Shown in pieces: positions 21,641 to 35,600 of a stretch of 64,000 nucleotides of DNA. How positions within the stretch are numbered: the stretch's first letter is position 1; every line of letters starts with the position of its first letter. A model generated the notes under the pieces. The model was not told where the DNA came from. It saw only the letters and a program-made list of their open reading frames with translations, and searched no databases. The DNA comes from Corallium rubrum. Taxonomy: Eukaryota > Cnidaria > Anthozoa > Scleralcyonacea > Coralliidae. The stretch lies in contig OZ036006.1 in the NCBI GenBank assembly GCA_964035015.1, forward strand, positions 6,538,041 through 6,602,040, read 5' to 3'. The position numbers and the translations under genes were made by a program.

Positions 21641-22540
21641 TATTTGAACTGAGTAGAAATTGAACCTACAACTACCAATACCTCAGAAAAAATTGAATAA
21701 AACAATAGCAGTTGCTAAATGAGTGAAAAGGGTTGTAGCCGGTGGATGGTGGTAGTTGTAGGAATGTAACGTAGGTGGGTAATTAGCGTTATAGCACCAG
21801 GGTGTGGCCAGTTAAGTATTTTCATATTTAAACTATCACTAATCTTCTTTCATTTTGCTAATCCCCCTTCATTAGGCTAATCTTCCTTCATTATGCTAAT
21901 CTTTTGTTGGCAATGATTCGCTTTCCCGTTTCCAATCCAAAATTTAAGAAAGATCTTACATTGCGTTTCCTCCTGTTCGATTGGACTGTCTCTTCTGGCA
22001 TGGCTAAGTAGCTTAGCCTTGCAATGTCTCATTCTTGAAAAGCGACTGGAGACGAGGCAGTGTTTATTATGAAGTTTGCTCAGCCTGTGCCCACTTGCTT
22101 TTATTATTTCGTGATATCTATAATTTTAACGTTGAAGTTTGAGTATATCAACTTGAAACATAAACAAAAGATCTTGTTGGCTATCTCATTATCGTTTATA
22201 CATGGTCGAATATCAAATAGTAGAGTGCTGCGTAGGTAGTCTTTGAATAGAGGAAAGCGAAACAGTCAGCTTGTCACGAGACGAAAGGAAAGATATTTAA
22301 GTACTATTTACGACATAAGCAGCAGTGTTTTATCAGATTTAAAACACAAGGCGATATATCTGAGGAAGGGAATAAATGTTAAAGCAGACATGGTCACTTT
22401 TTTGAAAGTTTCAAAGTTAATCTTTCGTTGGTTCAACTAAGAACCAGTATTTTGACGACGACCAGAAAATAACAAGACGATATGAGAAATGCCGTATTCA
22501 GTTAGAAGTTGACTTTTAAAATAGCTTGTTACAGTTTTCA
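21641..22540. other. Spacer, no recognised gene
   Basis: Contains a decayed piece of the family A/B tandem repeats near 22220-22260 (AGTGCTGCGTAGGTAGTCTT). Otherwise I see nothing in it. Confidence 0.45.
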
Positions 22541-22900
22541 CCGCGGTATAGCTTTAAAAAGCATTAATAATTCATGAGGAAAACGGGAAATCATGGCCGT
22601 GACGTGTCTTTATATGTGATAGAGACACGCTCGCTATTTTCGGTGAACTTTTTCTTCGATTTTGCGGCTCAGACAACTTCAATTTTCAAAATTGATTTCT
22701 ATATGAGCTTATGTAGATAGTTTCTGAAGCCATTTAAAACATTCGCAGTACGTGTTTTATCAGATCTACTGAAAACACTTTGTAATATAACGGCGTTTCT
22801 GAATGGCTACCGTGCGTGCTCCGCAACTCGATTCAAACCAGGTCAGTGATTCAAACCTGTTCAAACGTAATGAGAAACTCATTTTTAATCAGCGTAATAA
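22541..22900. repeat. Dispersed repeat with GTGTTTTATCAGAT palindromes (copy 1)
   Basis: Carries AATTCATGAGGAAAAC, GTGTCTTTATATGTGATAGA and CGTGTTTTATCAGATCTACT. The same order of motifs recurs at 34640-34925 and 47440-47715, where the end is a clear palindrome of GTGTTTTATCAGATATAAA. It is an old, diverged family of unknown type. Confidence 0.6.
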
Positions 22901-23031
22901 ATATTGTTTTCCGTTGTTTTGTGTCTGATTCTCTGTTATAAAAGAAATGGTTCATGGTTTGGCGTGCTCCATTGAGTTATGGATGCACTTGGGAAGTTGG
23001 GAGAGCACGCTATTGCATCGACCAACTCTTA

Positions 23032-23256
23032 AGCCCTAATCAAACGAGAACGCAAGTCATCGCAAGTTGACAGTCACGAATTTCTGTGGCGGTCGTTCGA
23101 ACACCCAAATTAACAAAATAAAGGTTTCATGAGTGTTGTAAACAAGTTTTAACTTTGTCACGGTTCATAATATTTTCGGGAAATTCTTCAGAGGGACTGG
23201 CTGAGATAGCGTGACTGCCAACTTGCGATGACTTGCGTTCTTGTTTGATTAGGGCT
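23032..23256. mobile_element. PIF/Harbinger-type MITE (AGCCCTAATCAAACGAGAAC ends), copy 1
   Basis: 225 bp with inverted ends AGCCCTAATCAAACGAGAAC / GTTCTTGTTTGATTAGGGCT and TTA on both sides (23029-23031 and 23257-23259). A second copy of the same length class is at 48499-48726, also in TTA. Non-coding. Confidence 0.8.
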
Positions 23257-23349
23257 TTACGCTTTTTCTCGTGCTCTCCTGACTTCGTGCATGCGTACAG
23301 GGTGACCGCCTTATACAGGGTGACCACTCGGTAATACAGGTGGTCCAAC

Positions 23350-23908
23350 CAGAGGCGTAGGAACGGATTCAAAGTTGGGGGCGGGGGGGGGGAGGGGGGC
23401 GGGGGGGGGGGGGGGGGGGGGGGGGGGGCTGAAGTCGACATGCAGATAATCAGTGACCGCATTTTTAGCGGGGTTCGGGGGTGCTCTCCCGGAAAATTTT
23501 GAAACCTAGAACCTCGGAAACACAATTTGCAGCAATTTGAGGAAACTTTTTCATCTAATTCTACAGCAAGCATAGTTCAAATTTTAACATAAAAACGAAG
23601 AAATTATTAAACCAACATACCTTAAAGCTTTGACAGACGACACTTCACAAAACTGAACACTTTTTAGGGATTGCATGCATTGAAGTCTCTTTAATAATCT
23701 TTCAATAATTGTGTTTAAACACCTACACAATAGCTTCTAATTCTTTGTCAACTTAGCTTCCGTAGAATTAACTTTGTTGTCCTCGTCACTCGGCAGACTC
23801 GGCACACTTTCCACCGGGGGTGTGTGTGTGTGGCTCAGCCCCCCCCCCCCTTTAAAATTGTGGGGGCCCAGCCCCCCCCCCCCCCCCCCCGCGCTTCCTA
23901 CGCCTCTG
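23350..23908. mobile_element. hAT MITE with G/C tracts
   Basis: The ends CAGAGGCGTAGGAA and TTCCTACGCCTCTG are inverted copies. An exact 8-bp duplication GGTCCAAC lies at 23342-23349 and 23909-23916. Long G and C runs lie just inside each end. Non-coding. Confidence 0.85.
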
Positions 23909-24075
23909 GGTCCAACTGCACTTACTGGACCCCCATTAATATCGTGTTTGAACTGACGGGGCTACCTTGTATAAATAAAGTTGTCCACCTGAGGGGGTTC
24001 CGTTACCACAAATCTCGGCAGTTCACCATCTTTTTGCTGATTGAAATGATTCGGCACATGAAACGTTTGGCATTA

Positions 24076-24287
24076 AGCCTGGTTCTCATATGTCGCCGAT
24101 GGTCGCCGATCGTCGGCGATTTGTGATTTAGATGCATGTTAAAACGGGAAGTGCAGCAGCATGTTAAGTAATAAAGAACATTGCAGAAAAGCAGTGCTTT
24201 TATTCTTTTACTTAACATGCATCTAAATCATGGGTCGGCGACGATCGGCTACGATCGGCGACATATGAGACCAATGAGAACCAGGCT
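24076..24287. mobile_element. PIF/Harbinger-type MITE (AGCCTGGTTCTCATATGTCG ends), copy 1
   Basis: 212 bp foldback with ends AGCCTGGTTCTCAT / GAGAACCAGGCT, repeated CGCCGATCGTCGGCGA motifs and ACATGCATCTAAATCA on both arms. TTA flanks both ends. A related copy is at 55331-55612. Confidence 0.75.
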
Positions 24288-24689
24288 TTAGAGCTGTAGT
24301 AATTATGGTTGCAACGTTTGGCATTAGGCTGTAGTAATTATGGTTGCAACAAAGAACGAATTAGGGTTGTCGATTCCATGGATTGTTGGTCCTGGGGTGA
24401 TATAATCATGTTCATGTAGTCAGTATGTCAATCATGGGGGAGATCTGAAGGATGCTGATGATGGAAATGATTGTTGTGTTTGTATAGAGGGTAAATCGTT
24501 TATACGAATAATGAAGAAAAAATTAAGACTACTACCGTAGAATTAAGTTTAGCTTAATCAATCTTGGCATGAGCCACTGGCTCGGAAGATTGAACAGCGA
24601 CTTCCTGCGGTTTAAATAATTATGTTTAACTTCAATTGACGACGTCAGTTGGACAATGTGTACAACCTCGCTGTGGTCCAGCATGGATC

Positions 24690-24790
24690 ATTTACTCTGA
24701 TGAAGGGTTCCGCTCAAAACGTCAGTATTTCGTTATCAAAACTATTTTTCGGCAGCTTACCACCTGTTCACTTTGCTTTTCCTGGATGCA
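24690..24790 (+). repeat. Single family A unit (hammerhead-like repeat)
   Basis: Reads CTCTGATGAAGGGTTCCGCT, CAAAACGTCAGTATTTCGTT, then CAGCTTACCACCTGTTCACT, one diverged unit of the 16262-16760 repeat in the opposite orientation. It abuts the TTCG microsatellite. Confidence 0.7.
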
Positions 24791-24814
24791 ATTCCACTTC
24801 CCTGAGGAACTTTC

Positions 24815-25082
24815 TGTTCGTTCGTTCGTTCGTTCGTTCGTTCGTTCGTTCGTTCGTTCGTTCGTTCGTTCGTTCGTTCGTTCGTTCGTTCGTTCGTTCG
24901 TTCGTTCGTTCGTTCGTTCGTTCGTTCGTTCGTTCGTTCGTTCGTTCGTTCGTTCGTTCGTTCGTTCGTTCGTTCGTTCGTTCGTTCGTTCGTTCGTTCG
25001 TTCGTTCGTTCGTTCGTTCGTTCGTTCGTTCGTTCGTTCGTTCGTTCGTTCGTTCGTTCGTTCGTTCGTTCGTTCGTTCGTT
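24815..25082. repeat. Pure (TTCG)n microsatellite
   Basis: About 67 uninterrupted TTCG units. It gives stop-free frames on both strands (Val-Arg-Ser-Phe on +, Asn-Glu-Arg-Thr on -), which are not genes. Confidence 0.97.
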
Positions 25083-25577
25083 TTAGCATTCTAAAGTTTC
25101 CTTTACAACCATATATTTTGTTCATTCTTTCAGTATCTTCACATTATTGCGTGAACTTTTGACACGCGATTTATCTTTCACTGGACACTGATCTCAAAGA
25201 TCAAGTTGTAATCAATTTGAAATATTACAGGACAAGAGGCTTTCACAATAATTTGTTTTTCTTTTTCGAGTAAGCACTGAAGTGATTGGAATATTATCGT
25301 GATATTGGGCGTGCAAACGATATACGATTAATTTAAAAACATCGGAATTGGTCACGCGTTCATTGACTGCCAAACTTTTATCGGTCGGATGTTGATCGTT
25401 TTTTTAAGTCTTTTAAATCTTCCTGCTTTATTGAATATTGTATCAAAGATATGTATCAGAAATCATAAATATATTTCGTAGCTGAATAATGCAAAAGCAT
25501 TCGCGTATTTCTCAGCGGCTTGCAGTATGTGAAGTGCATTTTAGTTGGGGTTTCGCCCAACATCTTCGGCGTGGGTC
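25083..25577. other. Spacer, no recognised gene
   Basis: AT-rich sequence; I see nothing in it. Confidence 0.45.
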
Positions 25578-25581
25578 TTAA

Positions 25582-25674
25582 CTCTTTCCTGTCCGAATTG
25601 GTCTTTAGTATTTTATTCTGGCTAACGCCAGACGATTTTATTCACCTCTGGGGAAGCCTTCGGACAAGAATGAG
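25582..25674. mobile_element. Short TTAA MITE (CTCTTTCCTGTCCGAATTGG family), copy 1
   Basis: About 93 bp with ends CTCTTTCCTGTCCGA and TCGGACAAGAATGAG after TTAA. The right flank is TTAT, one base off. A clean copy lies at 63608-63701 and a tandem relative at 34990-35605. Confidence 0.6.
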
Positions 25675-25679
25675 TTATA

Positions 25680-26000
25680 AACTATCTCTTTAAGAGCGAA
25701 GGCCCTTCGTCAGAGAGAAAGGGGCCTTCGCTTGAAACGTTAGACTCCTATACGTTCTCTGTTTCGGCAGTAATCTAACCTTACTATATTTCGATTGTTG
25801 TTTCTACACTGCCTACGCAGCACGCTACTTTTATATCTCCTTAAGAGCCGGTTTGGCGTAGCATTGTAGTGAATTGACTGGAGATCAACAGATCATAGAC
25901 TTTTTAAACAGTGAAAAAAAAGTGCTGCGTAGGCAGTGTTGAAACAACAATCGAAATATAGGTTTCGAGCGAAGGCCCTTCGTCAGAGAGAAACGCTATA
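25680..26000. repeat. Hammerhead-like repeat family B copies in mixed orientation
   Basis: Contains GAGCGAAGGCCCTTCGTCAG (minus sense: CTGACGA, a GGGC...GCTC hairpin, then GAAAC) and the + sense GAAACGTTAGACTCCTATAC, CTCTGTTTCGGCAG and CACTGCCTACGCAGCACGCT. The CTGANGA...GAAAC core again fits minimal hammerheads of Penelope-like flanking repeats. Confidence 0.65.
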
Positions 26001-26646
26001 AAGAGTCAGAATGGCATTCTAAGTAAACCATTAATATTGGCGCAGCTGTGTGGCGTTTTGAATATCTTGGCATAACATTTTGGTCTTGACGGGGAATTTT
26101 AGAAGTTTCGGCGTGGCATTTTGAAAAGCCTTGCCGTATCTTTCAGTTTGGCGCGAATGGGACTTTGCACTCATATTAGCCTAATCTTCAATCTTTATCA
26201 AAAGTTTTGAATTCTTTGTTCGCCTCAAAAGACACATTTCCGACTCTATTTGAAACGATTTCAAAAACGTAATTGTTTTGAATGTTTATGATTTATTCCC
26301 CGCTGCTGTTAACAGACCCAAGTCGGAATCACGGATTACTGCGCGTGAATGACGCTACTCCAAACAATCGAATAATATTGACCTATTGCATGCCTATTGC
26401 AAGACAATAGTTAACTTGTCAAGCCATTGTCCAATCGCATCAACAAATAGAGTCATATGATCAGTCGGAGACGAAATTATGAGAGTATATTCCGGAAGGA
26501 GTGTGTTTGGCCGTAACGCGTACGAAAATATTAACATATCCCCAAGTTCGGTAACACAGTAACACACACATGGGAATTCACTCCACAGAAGATGAGGAGA
26601 CAGACTTTCCTACAATTGTATAACAGGAGATCCAAGCTTTGAAACA
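26001..26646 (+). promoter_or_regulatory. 5' flank and leader of the AFAP1-like gene
   Basis: No coding sequence. The region should hold the promoter and 5' leader. I see no TATA box in a convincing place, and the exact start is not readable. Confidence 0.3.
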
Positions 26647-29600
26647 ATGGATAAAAATGAACAGATAATAGGTAAGGAATGATCTTGTATTAGATACAAA
26701 ACAGCGTGAGATTTTATCAAGTTATAAACCGAGTATTGTTGAAATCGCGACTGTTTACGTGGTCGAGTTCAACAGTCTTTATTTCTTGCTATATAATGTC
26801 TACTTCTGAACAAGCAGTTTAAGTTCTCCGAAATGAATCGTTTTTGTTCTTACGGACTAAACTTTAACGTTGTTTTTTTATTAATATACATATCTTTGCA
26901 GCAATCACACGAATTCTACCAGGGCTCGAGATTTTTCTTCGCGAGGTGTTAGCCAACGAATCTCTAAGCACAGACGCCGAACGCCAAAGATTGGAGTTCG
27001 TGAAAGAGATCGAAGGACTGACCAAACCACCATTGCCTCCACGACCAGCCAACTTGAAATCTCAAGGTCGCACGCCGTCGGTTGAACATGAGGCATCATC
27101 GCTTGAGATCACAGAAAGCGACAAAGATTTCGCTTCTGTACAGCGAAAGCTTTCAAATATTTTCTATTTACGGAAAGATTTCGAAGAACTGAAGGACCAT
27201 TTTGAGAACGGAACTAGTGAAGAAGGAAACAGCAAGAATCCAACGAGAAAGGTGAGGGACGTTTATTTTGAAATTTGAACCGTTCTCGTTGAAATACATC
27301 ACATTTTTGTCACATAAAGTCACTGTTCAAATGCGGATTTATTTGAAATCAGGTAATATCAATAATTACAACCCTCCCTTGGGAGTATTGCTCAAACACG
27401 CGTGGAATACACTACCGTTACAGAGACCAGAATTTCTATTATAAAAGAAACAAATATTTTAACATTTCGCTCTATCATCACTTTCGATATAGAGTTCTGC
27501 GCCCTTGGTAACATGCCGTTTATTGGCAATTATTTTAATTAAAACTATCTTCTGAAGTTTTCTTTTCCGTTGACTAATTCTGATGCGGCTTATAGCTCAA
27601 AAGAAACTTGTCAGAACCTGCAAATATTGAGAGCTTGCGATTCTTGAAACGAAGTATCCTTCGAGAGCATTTTGACTTCATTCGTCAATATCTTCGGCAG
27701 GAAGGCGTTTGGACGTTTATTATTGGAAAACACAGATAGAGAAAACGTATGAATACTATAGGAAACTCTAGTTATTCGTTTATTAGTTTTTATATAATTT
27801 ATTGGCCATTTTAAAAACTCTTAAGAAAGATCATGCGGTGTTTTATAACCAGGAGATTTTGTTTTCTAAATTACCCCCCAATGTGATCTATTGCTCTCGT
27901 CCTCCTTGGTTTTAAATTTTAATTTTGAATTAATTAAACGTCACTTTATATCATTCAAGAAGACCTCTCGTCTTTGTGTAATTGTTTTATATTTTTGTAT
28001 TGCCAAACACAGACACCGATATCCATCGACAAGTAGTTTGTGCTTCGCGGATTTTTAATTTCTGGAAGTGGTTATATTTTTGTAACTATGAATTTATCAT
28101 TTTTGTAACGATGAGTTTATGGCGAGTGGCGTCTGGCGAGATGCTATCCAAACATGAAGCCCCTGTTTCAAGTATCTATAAACGACAGATGTTAAACCAA
28201 CAGACTGTCACGACTTCAAATAAAAAATAACTTCTCAAAACTCCGTGTTTTAAATCGAAAGTGATTTGCCTTTTTTAGCTTTTTAAATCAAAAATACCTT
28301 GGGGTCACCTACTATGCCTTGGACAATTATTAAGTATACTTGTCAGACGATACCGCAGTGTATAGTTTCAATTTAGATTGAAGTTTTGTCTTTGTGATAT
28401 TGTCGTTCCATGAGAACCACTCATGTGTTACCACGCTTTCCTCTTCTTGACCACAGAGTTTATCTCGCTGTTCTGTTTCCTCTTTGCTACCTTTCTTCAA
28501 AATGTTGAAGTTAGTTCAGCCCTCAAACGTGCTGGGAATTAGCCGTTTTACAAAACGAAAATTGAAAAAAATGTTGAGAGCTTGTAGGCGCTGAGTGGTT
28601 GAGGTGTTGAAAGAATCCTTTATTAATAAATCCCGCCCCTTCTCTGTCTCTTGCTCCAAACTTCTTTTTCTGCAGGTCTTAAGGTGATGTGCTTACCTTT
28701 CTATTGCTTCCTGTATTAGGAGTAATTTTGTACTTTAAACTTTGCGCTTTAAAAGTTTGAAATTCCATGTCTTGACTAAATACTTTATAAAACGTTTAGA
28801 GGAACACTTTGTGTTCCACACCATTATAAGTTTATTAAAATGACACAGGAATAAAACATAGAATTAAAACTACACGGAGCATGGGTCAGACTTCCCCCTC
28901 CCTGAATATTAGCCAAATGGTTCTTTGTCTTTCTAGAACAAAGGTGAGATAAACTGTGGAGAATAGTTTTGATGGGTGAAAGGCTCCACTCAAAATGTCA
29001 GCTTTTCAATATCAAAACTATTCTCAGCAGTTTACCATCTTTTTACTTTCCTCTATCTAAAACACTGCCTACACAACTCTCTAGTTTTTACTCTGATGAT
29101 GGGCTCTGCCTGAAATGTCAATATTTCGTTATCACCTTTTCACTTTCCTCTATCCAAAACACTGCCTACACAACACTCTACATTTTACTTTGATGAAGGG
29201 CTCTGCTAGAAACGTCAGTATTTCTTATTAAAACTATTCTCAACAGTTTACCATCTTTTCACTTTGCTTTATCTAAAACACTGCCTACACAGCACTCTAC
29301 TTTTTTTTATATTCTTTGTCTATATGGCTTGCTGCCATATAATTGGGTGTGACTGTTGAACTTTAGAAGAGTCTACTGAACTAGTCATAATACGGTAGTT
29401 AATTAAGCTATATAAATTTGTGGTAACACCAAAGTTTATTTATTGCTGAGCTGTAGACTTGGGTCTTTATTGAAACAAATACACTACCAACATTATTTGC
29501 AATCATATCATATAAACAAAACAACTTCACACCCAGAAGCAGACAAGATCATAATGGCATAGTCACTTAGATTTATCCAAAAATTAACCAACACAAATAC

Positions 29601-32600
29601 ACAATGTTACATTTACTGTCTTTGTGTTTATCTCATTTGTTGGTATAAAAGTTATTGTGCAATGTTTTTATGTATATGTAATGTCATTATGCACAAGTGG
29701 TTAGACTGGCTGGCTTGCTGCCACAAGAATGAATGAATTTATTTATTTATTTAAAGTGCAAATGAGACGAAAATTAAGTCAAGACTATTTGAAAGAACAC
29801 TTAAAATGATAGAGTAACATCTTTTGCAGTTTTTTGTTTCCTCAGCTTGCTTCATTCTAACGATATTTCAGTTTGTTCGATATGCAAATTAAACATTTTG
29901 AAGTGTAGCTTTGCTATTATCAAAGCAAATTAATTCAAAGGAAGCATGTGGGTGTGTTTCACCCAGAACACTAAACATGTAGATTTTCAGGTAATTATGT
30001 TTGACAATATCAAAGATATATAACTTTTTTCGATAACTCATTATGCACATCATGATGTCAAAATGTTTAATTTGCATGTCAAACAAACTGAAATATATCA
30101 AGAACGAAGCAAGGAAATGAAAAACTGCAAAAGATGTTCCTCCGTAATAGCACATATCAAGATTCAATTGTTTGATATACGTTACTCATTCAATTGATCA
30201 AATCAACTCGTAAGAAGTGCTTCTGGCTATAGAACTCCGTAATTGCTTTTGGTTTGGCAAATAGTATTGTTTTTAGCCAAGATAAATTACAGTTACTGGT
30301 AAAGATGAATTGGATCATTCCAGAAAATATCCACACTCCTCCCTGTGGAGGAAATGGCAAATCTGTAGTTAATTTTACCCCCTACCCCTTTGGATTGCAC
30401 AAATTTCCTCTGTGGGGGAGCATGGATCTTTTCTGGGACAACTCATTACAACTTCTTGTTATGTTATGTGATCTTCTGTTTACTGTAGACTCCAGTGAAA
30501 AGTGGTAAGAAGAAACTAACTGGCAAAGGCCATTATGAACCACTACAGAAGAAAACTGATGTACATGTTGAAGATCTTGAGTCTGGTGTACTCAGTGAGG
30601 AAGAAGGTTCACGGGTTAATAATCGTCCAATACCTTTAGCCCGTGGAACACACATAAGAGCATCCTTAAGCAGAGGAAAATGGTAAGCTAAGAAGTGGAA
30701 ATGCAAGAGAACCAAGTGTGTATTGCACGCATGTAAAAGATGCACACCACTACAAGTGTTAATGCTTAAGCTTTAACGTAGCACATTTCCACGCAAACCC
30801 TTATTACCTTATTAATGGTAATAAGAAAAAAAATGTGAAAGTGCTAGTCTAAGTTTAGGCATCATTTGTGGCTTAACTTGAGAGGTGAAAGGTGACACAC
30901 TAACAGTTTGTGTCATCCATGCCTCCTTTTATGGCTTTTAAGTAAAATAAGTTGAATTAAATTAATTTTTTATGGACTGTATGTTTAAACTTGCTATTTA
31001 ACAAAGTTACATGTTTAGCTGAAATACAAGTACAGGTAGTGTATAATGAAAGTGTTCCTGACAGTCACCATTAGAGGTGAGCTGATGTTAAAAAAAAGCC
31101 AATTGCCGATACCGATTGTTAAGAGCTGATATTTCCCCACCATCGGCCGATTAATCGGCAAAACCAATGTTTGCTAACCTGATGCTCAGTGCTCCCATTT
31201 TGTCGTTTTATTCATCTCAAGTTTTGCAGTGAGAGGATCAGTTTTAGTGGTTTTTTTTTCAATACTGCAACAGCCTATCTATCCACGTGACTAGGAACGC
31301 GATTATTGATGCCATACCACAGATGCTCGCACCCCAATATTGATGGGAGGGTTGGTGGCTATACACAGGCTATGATAAATGAGGATGAGAGAGCAGAAAT
31401 ACGAGGACGAGAGTCATGAGACAGCTGATCCAATGGTGAAAGACAATTGGGCGATTGTGAGAAAAACTAGCCGTTAATCGGCTCTGCCGATGTTTTGCCG
31501 ATGATCGGCTCACCTCTAGTCACCATACAACATATCTCAGACTATGGAGCACATACAGCTAAGATCTATAAAGTGTTTATGATGACTACTGACCACTTTA
31601 CATTTGCAGGTTTGCAAGAAAAGAGAAATCAATCATACATGATGTCTATGTCTCTGACCTGCAACTGCCCACTATATCTGGCCATCTCATGGAGGTACGG
31701 ACAAACAAACGACGATGGTGTGTGTTAAAAGATCAACATCTCTACATCTTTAAGAACCAAGATGAACCAGCACACCTCGTGATTGCTTTACCTGGCTGCG
31801 ATATCTCGACTGTACCTCGCGGTAACAAAGTTAGTTACTCATTTAAGATTACACAGGGTGGTGTAGCAGCTATTACACTGGGTATTGAAGAAGAAAAGGA
31901 TTTATCAGCATGGTTAAATGCTCTTATAACGGCTTCTGTTGCAAAAAATTCTCTAAGTCCTCAGCAGAAAATGACAAAGACTTTACCGCGCACAATGACC
32001 TCACCTTGGCAGAAGGATGATTGTGTGTTGGATGGACAACCAGATGGACGTCGTCATACTTTTGGTTCTTATTCTGGGTACAAGGTCCATGAGGTCAGCA
32101 CTGACATTGATATTGGAACATATGAACAGCCTGCGGATGTTCTGGTAAGACTTGTGTTCATTTAAAGTGCTTATATCACTTGTGGGGTTTTAACCCTTTC
32201 AGGCCCAACTTAATTGACCCTGTAATGCGACTCTTGCCCAAGTTAATTTGGCTACCAGCAACAAATATTATACAAGGCCGAAGTTTTTATTCAATATTAG
32301 AAAAACTACAGCATTTCACCCCTTAGTTTACAAGTAAAAGTTGAAGATCATAAAATTTTGAATCATTTACATACTATAACATGGTCATCAGTGTACTACA
32401 GACATGATTATAAGAATCCGAACTAGAGATTGAAGTTCAAATTTTAAATTTGGCGCCACTGAAGGTTAGCCAATTATCATTTAAAGTTTAAATACGCATA
32501 TTTTCTATTAAAACTACGCACACACATAAGAATACATTTTGATAAAGTTGAACACAAATAACTAAGTTTTAAGAATAACAAAATTGGAACAGTTAATGAT

Positions 32601-35600
32601 CTTCGGAAGGTTGGCTATGCCACGCTAACAGTCACCTTTTATACACAACACAATGTTACATTGCCCACAACCAAAACGCGATTCACGAGGCTGCTTTCCT
32701 TCGCGCTTCCTTCTTCTTTCTCAGCATTTTCTTTCACAGCGTAGAGATTAGTTTGCTCTACAATGTGTTTGAACAACTCAAGACTAAAGAATAATAGGAA
32801 AAATCCCAATGCCAACCGTAGTGTTCAGTAATTTTAGAGGGCCAAAGGATGGAGAGAAAGCTGGCAAACTGATATGGTTTCCTTCCCTAAACCATTCAAG
32901 ATCTTCTGCTGTATTTCTTTATCATCATCACGTTCACCAACAAAGCCAATGCACAACGCCATCTTCGTTGTTGTCGAGTTCGATGTCTTCAACTTCAAAC
33001 CCGTAGAAGTCTTCTTCACCGTCCGAATCACTAGAAATCTCTTTGAACATATCCATGTTTAACGCAAAATATGTTAATACACGTCGACATGTTTGCGTTG
33101 CGATTTATATAACTTTTAAGCGAGCGTAACGATCAGTTCTTCGCATTACGTTCTTAGGAATGTTCACGAAGTCTAGGTAAAATTTCACGCTCTTTCTGAT
33201 GGTGCAATCTGTTTTACCTTATATGATAAGCCTGCTGAGCTATGATTGGCTAAACCATAGCAACTGAAACATACGGAAAAATCCATATCCGGGCAGATCG
33301 GGTCAATTATGTAATATGGAAAAATCCGTATCCGGGCGTCAAAGGGTTAACATGTTTAAATAGAGCAGAAAAAATCAGTTAATAAGTTATTTAGCCGTTT
33401 TTGATTTAGTCAAATACTTCCTGACATATTGGCTTCTGAACATGCCAATTCTCAAAAATTTCCGTCGTTTATTTTAACACCTTGGGGGCATGGAACTCAG
33501 GAACGAGTTAATCCAAAACAACTACGTTTTGGCTTATTGATTAACAAAAACACATATATTTGACTGAAAAATCAAAATGTTGAGCTCACACCCGTTTTCC
33601 AGTACGGATGAGAGTTCCAACGAAGAAGATGGTTGGCTTAGGTTCCTGAGTCCCAGGCCCCTGTGCTTAAAAATGAACGACGGAAATGTTTTGCGAAAAG
33701 CTGAAATTGGCATGTTTAAAGGCTTATATCTCAGAAACTATTAAAGTAAATCAAAAACAGCAAAATAACTTATTAACTAACTTTTTTTGCTCTGTCCAAA
33801 TACGTTAAAACCCCACAAGTGATATAAGCACTTTAAATATTTTACAGTGTTGTAGCACCAATATTTTACAAAAGATTGTCTTTCTTTCAGGGCCTACCAT
33901 TCTCTCTTGATACAGAGAACTACAATCCACCTCTGCCTCCCCTCCCAGGAGAGCTAGGTGACATGCTTAGAGTAAACAGCAAGCGTGGTCGTCCACGATC
34001 AAGGTATTCTGGTATATACGAAGAGGTTGGAGAAGAATTCATATTGAACCACGCTGAGGATAATATTGATGATGATCCATCCATTGAGTTGAATAATAAT
34101 TCAGTTGATATGAATCACGAGGTCGCTCTTGAGAAAGCTGCGGAGAGTCCAAAACTGAACGGCCATCGAAATTATTCTCAAGTTGGTACCAGTGATAGTG
34201 AGTATTCATCAGATGAAGACGACGTGAAAGAGGAAGATGCAAACAAGAGATTATTTCATGATCGTTGGGCTGTTCACAGCGGAGTTCTTCATCAGAAGAG
34301 ACCAGTTGGATGGAATAGACGATACTGTAAAGTTGTTGATAATTCTCTCAAAGGATTTAGGTAAGTCATGAATGATGATACTTGTAGTTAAATATGTATT
34401 GGTGTAATTTCTGTTTCCATTACATGTAGTGTTTTTGGGCATTATTCCCATCACTGCACTACCAAATTTTTTAGTCTGTATGGACATGATTTTGCCCCTC
34501 CTGAAATTTACCTGAGAATGAGGCTATAAGTGCATATAAAACCAGCTGGTCAAGAATTTGAAAAAATAATTTTATATTCAATATATCTTAAATTCTTAGT
34601 GAGAAACTTTAGTGTTGACCTTCACTGGAGTTTTTTTTGTATTCAAAAACTCATTGATAATTCATGAGGAAAACACAAAAGAAAATCATGACCGATCGTG
34701 TCTTTATATGTGATAAAGATACCTCCTGATTTTCATAAATGTTAGCTTTGATTATCCCGGCTTAGACAAGGTTATTTTTTAAACTTACTACACCAACGAA
34801 CTTACCAAGTGGTTCATTTTTGAAGCCGTTCAATAAACTTGCAGTTCGTGTTTTATCAGATATAAAAACACTTGGCTTCACCTCGTGTCTTTATATCTGA
34901 TAAAACACTCCTGCTCGTTATTATACAGTACTTAAATCTATCCTTCTTTTATCCTTTTTTATTTTTTTTGACATTGTAAATTTCTTGTTAATTAACCTAT
35001 TCCTGCCTGAGCTGGCCATAAACGGCCCCCTATTGTTTTACTCTGTCTAACGCCGGATGATTTTAATTGTCAAAGAGAGAATCCTCAGACATCCTAGGCA
35101 GCAATGAGTTAACAAGTGATTAAACTATTCCTGCCTGAGCTGGCTAAAAATGGCCCCTTTATTGTTTTACTCTGTCTAACACCAAATGATTTTACTCATC
35201 AAAGAGAGAACCCTCAAACATCTTAGGCAGCAATGAGTTAACAAGTGATTAACCCATTCCTGCTTGAGCTGGTCAAAAATGGTTCCTTTATTGTTTTACT
35301 CTGTCTAACACCAGATGATTTTACTCATCAAAGAGAGAAACAAGTGATTAACCCATTCCTGCCTGAGCTGGTGAAAAATGGTTCCTTTATTATTTTACTC
35401 TGTCTATAAATGCCAGATGATTTTACTCATCAAAGAGAGAACCCTCAGATATCCTAGGCAGCAATGAGTTAACAAGTGATTAACCCATTCCTGCTTGAGC
35501 TGGCTAAAAATGGCCCCCTATTGTTTTACTCTGTTTAGCGCCAGATGATATATACTGTACTCATCAAAGGAAGAACCCTCAGACATCCTAGGCAGCAACG

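Larger units (their letters stand above)
32166..33832. mobile_element. TTAA-flanked foldback element filling AFAP1-like intron 4
   Basis: The ends AGTGCTTATATCACTTGTGG and its exact complement lie inside TTAA (32162-32165 and 33833-33836). The arms also pair further in (GGCATGTTTAAA, AATTTCCGTCG). It was hit near its left end by the piggyBac copy at 32194-33346. It reaches to within about 25 bases after exon 4 and 60 bases before exon 5. Confidence 0.75.

Noticed and set aside
24636-25125. Long frames encoding VRSF and NERT repeats on both strands
   Set aside because: A pure TTCG microsatellite is stop-free in every frame.
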